Positions 61,267 through 64,000 of a stretch of 64,000 nt of DNA are shown here, piece by piece. Below the pieces are notes generated by a model. That model worked only from the letters and a program-made list of their open reading frames with translations. It searched no databases and had not been told where the DNA came from. Origin of the DNA: Thozetella sp. PMI_491. Taxonomy: Eukaryota; Ascomycota; Sordariomycetes; Chaetosphaeriales; Chaetosphaeriaceae. A program made the translations under genes and the position numbers. Location: assembly GCA_021432635.1 (NCBI GenBank), contig MU270120.1, forward strand, positions 1 to 64,000, given 5' to 3'. Each line of letters starts with the position of its first letter. Position 1 is the first letter of the stretch.

Positions 61267-63601
61267 TCATTGGATTGAGCCAGTGAGGAAGGCCCGCCTC
61301 CTGACCTCGGCCTCCTTGAGGATCTCGACCGAGAGACTCAGGCTAGGCGAGAGCACTGCGTAGCGCTCAATCTCGACGATAACATCATTGATAATTTGGT
61401 CAATGGCATCGCGGTGGGATACAAGCGTCATGAGGATGTTTGAGAGCGACGGGGACATGGTGGCTCCCATGACGACCAACGTCTGCGAGACGATGGAGAG
61501 TGCGCCTTGCCACAGATAGGGCATGTGGCCGGCGTGACTGCGGCCAATTGGTTAGATTGCGGGAATTCCCAGCAGGTTGGGGGGAGGCAAGGCGAGGGTG
61601 ATCTAGATATGTCTATACGATGTAGATACGGGAGGGGAGTGCGCGGTGGCCAATGAAAAGGGATGTGGGGAACTTACTGTGCTTGGATGTGCTCCAACTG
61701 CCGGATCGAGGCTTCCAGGCACTTGAGGCAGCTCTCCCGCACCGAGGGGTCCAACACCGCTTGTTCGTTGTCGAATACTGCGAGAATGTACGGCCGGTAA
61801 ATGATGGTTCGGCACGCGAAGAACCGTAGCCGGAGCACGGTCTGCACGGGGTCTGGGAGCATGGTGCGAGTGAAAGGGAATTGCAGCGGCATTGGCAGGC
61901 TTTCGTACCATTGGGTGAGCTGGAAGTCGAGTTCGGCAACCACGGGTTCGAGGCTGGTGGTCGTCGCCATAGAATCCTTGGAGTAGATGAGCTGGCTGAC
62001 CCGGTTCAGGAGCCTCCTGAGGGCAATTTCCGCAAGGAAGTACCAGAGGTCGTCTCGGCCAACAGATTCCCCCTCCTCCCCTTCAAAGCCGCCAGGTAGG
62101 CCGACATTCTCCTCAAATGCGATGATGCCGGAGTGAGGAAGGTCTAATTCGGCGAGCAAATCGCTCTCGAACAGCAATGAGTTCCAGTAGATCCTCTCGC
62201 TCAGTTCCCGCTGCTCCGCGGGCACGCGGTTGGGCGACATGAGGAGCAACTGGAGCTTTGTGCTTGTCGCGCAAAGCATGTTCCAGGCCTCGAGAGGCCG
62301 AACCAGATAGAACAGGTAGGCCGCAGCGAGGAGGTGGCACTGGGCGGCAAGCACGCTGTTGGACGTCATCATGCCCGGTAGCAGCGACCAAGCAGCCGTG
62401 AAGTACTGCAGTCCCGGGGGATCTTCATGAGGAACGACCCTTGATATGCTCCCTCGCAAGCTGGCCTGGCCGAGTGCGAGGACGAGCAGCACAATACAGC
62501 TCTCCGGACCCTCCCTGAAACCGTTCGAGAGCGCAGTTCGGTAGTGGCTTCTCCAGGTGAATGGATTCACGCATGCATACCACACATTCACTCGTTCGAA
62601 GTAAGCATCGATGTAGGCGTGCGTGTTCGACAGATCGACGCAAGGGGTTTTGGTTAATGAATGAAGCGGCTCCCGGGACATCTCTAGCTGCAGCAGGATC
62701 TGCGGGTCGTAGGGCCGAGAGACCAAATCGCGGATTAGAGGCCATTGGAGGAGATGAAGAGCAGCGTTCGTATGAATTTTGGGCATTGTCGAAATGTTGT
62801 TGTTGCCCGTCGCAGACCAGGTCCCAAGCCCTCCGCTCGGGATAACCGACACAAAATTGGCCGCAGCAGCCATCAGCAGGTTGTCTCCATTCAGAGTTCC
62901 GTTACTCAGGTTTGGCGAGTCTGTCGAGAGCGCCATGGGGTTTGGATGGCTGACCATGCTCATCTGGAGCAAGCTTTCGATTCGATTCAGCCGCTCGAGA
63001 ATGAGCTTGTCACCGGCATCAAGCTTGATTCCAGGCTCTCTATAGATGCACTCGGCACCCAGTTCGGTGCAAAGCTTGCATTTGGGTTTCGTGCCGTCGC
63101 ATCGTGACTTTCTTGAGCGGCATACCTCGCACTGCAAGCAGAGTGAGCATAGAGGAAGGGACGGAGAGATGAGTGCTGAAAGGGGGGGGGGGGGCGACCA
63201 CGTACAGCAATGGTTGCTCTCCTTCGAGGATAGTCAACGCCATTGTCGGTGTTCCTCCTCTTGAGCGGGTTGCTGCTCTCGTCATCACCGCTGTTAGCCT
63301 TGTTCATGGCACTAAACAGATGGTCGGTTTGCTGTTCTGATGACTGCGAAAGATTCCGCGCTTTCTGGGCAGAGCCAAGAATTCCTTCCCGGCTGAAGCT
63401 TGGGGTCCGGGCAGACTTCATAGAAGTTGGCGATTTCAAGGGGTTCATCCCGTTCGGTACGGCAGTGAGCTGAGGCGAAGGGATTTCGATGGTGAAATCC
63501 CTCGACGGTACCGAAAACTGCTTGTTCGCGCTCGTATTGGCGACGGCAGATAGTAGTCCAGACGCCGAGAGCGGCGAGTCGCCGTTCGACGAAGGCGACA
63601 T
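61267..63601 (-). CDS. Zn2Cys6 fungal transcription factor
   Basis: Nuclear DNA-binding regulator of the fungal binuclear zinc cluster family; target genes unknown. Model: exons 63601-63206, 63131-61678 and 61537-61267, giving 706 residues. The N-terminal 130 residues are Ser/Pro/Asn-rich with a basic run (NPLKRR, YPRRRATIA). The zinc cluster is perfect: C133-x2-C136-x6-C143-x6-C150-x2-C153-x6-C160, with the intron placed just before the first Cys. A linker and a short coiled region (KLILERLNRIESLL) follow, then the fungal-specific middle homology region (about 290-600) with RVNVWYACVNPFTWRSHYR and the paired ERIYWNSLLFESDLLAELDLP. The last exon gives HHAGHMPYLWQGALSIVSQTL and ends after about 90 residues. 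I start at Met-Ser-Pro-Ser-Ser (63601); an in-frame ATG 55 codons upstream is possible but looks like leader sequence with a pyrimidine tract. Confidence 0.92.
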
Positions 63602-64000
63602 GCTTGATGCCTGAAGGCGGAGGATCTCGGTGGCCGACGTGATGGGCAAATTCGGCTCCCGAGAGAGCGCTTTGAGGTCGAGAGGCTGCTGAGGAAAGAT
63701 AGAAAAGAGGGAGAGAAAAAAAGGCTGTGCCTTGTCTGAACCAATACACCGGTGACGAGGTGTCACAGCATGAGGCTACAGGGACGGGGGCAGCAGAACG
63801 AATGGTCGATGTCGTACTGATGGTTAAAGTCCGTACATGCCGACCCGACTCAGGTCATCCAGAGCATGGCTAGCGAGAGTGCAAGCAAGACGAGGTCTGG
63901 AGAAGAATTCAAGAACAAAACCGGGGTGCTTGGCGCTAGATGGTGAGAAGAAAGGAAATATGTGAGCGTGGGGCAGTGGAAGACTGGTTTGTATAGCTCC
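63602..64000. promoter_or_regulatory. Upstream region of the Zn2Cys6 gene
   Basis: About 400 bp remain to the window edge. On the minus strand this is the leader and proximal promoter of the transcription factor gene. A pyrimidine tract ending in CAG about 90 bp before the ATG could be the acceptor of a 5' UTR intron, but no donor can be fixed. Confidence 0.4.

Overview
This window looks like nuclear DNA of a filamentous ascomycete (Pezizomycotina, most likely a Sordariomycete). The evidence is the gene set, GC-rich coding sequence, long C/T-rich intergenic tracts, and many short GT..AG introns (mostly 49-150 bp) with CTAAC/CTAAT-like branch points. All gene models are hand-built from the reading frames. 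In each spliced model the exon lengths and intron phases agree, and family motifs run intact across the junctions.

Layout: 1-10356 has no gene I can support; it opens with a GCTGT pentanucleotide repeat and holds a few coding-like broken stretches. From 10357 to 36759 the window is gene-dense: peroxisomal Lon protease (-), replication factor A subunit 2 (+), a GNAT acetyltransferase (-), isopentenyl-diphosphate isomerase (-), a MATE transporter (-), a DUF202 membrane protein (+), a glycosyltransferase-2-like type II membrane protein (-), the ribosomal-protein importer Syo1 (+), the J-domain splicing factor Spf31/DNAJC8 (-), the RNA helicase Dbp10 (+), and a small CHORD-like cysteine/histidine-rich protein (+). 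36760-43100 is gene-poor and contains a decayed coding stretch and short tandem repeats. Next come a vacuolar Ca2+/H+ exchanger (+), a DUF676 serine esterase (-) and an RBR ubiquitin ligase (-). 54884-61266 is again gene-poor. The window ends with a Zn2Cys6 transcription factor (-).

The genes are mostly housekeeping and unrelated, not a biosynthetic cluster or defence island. Syo1, Spf31 and Dbp10 sit side by side and serve ribosome assembly and splicing. RFA2 carries MluI cell-cycle boxes next to its start, as expected of a replication gene. Divergent pairs (Lon/RFA2, MATE/DUF202, GT2/Syo1, Spf31/Dbp10) share intergenic promoters.

I did not find a convincing new biological system. The items most worth a second look are the CHORD-like protein, the very small first coding exons of RFA2 (4 nt) and probably of the calcium exchanger (7 nt), and the decayed coding stretches.
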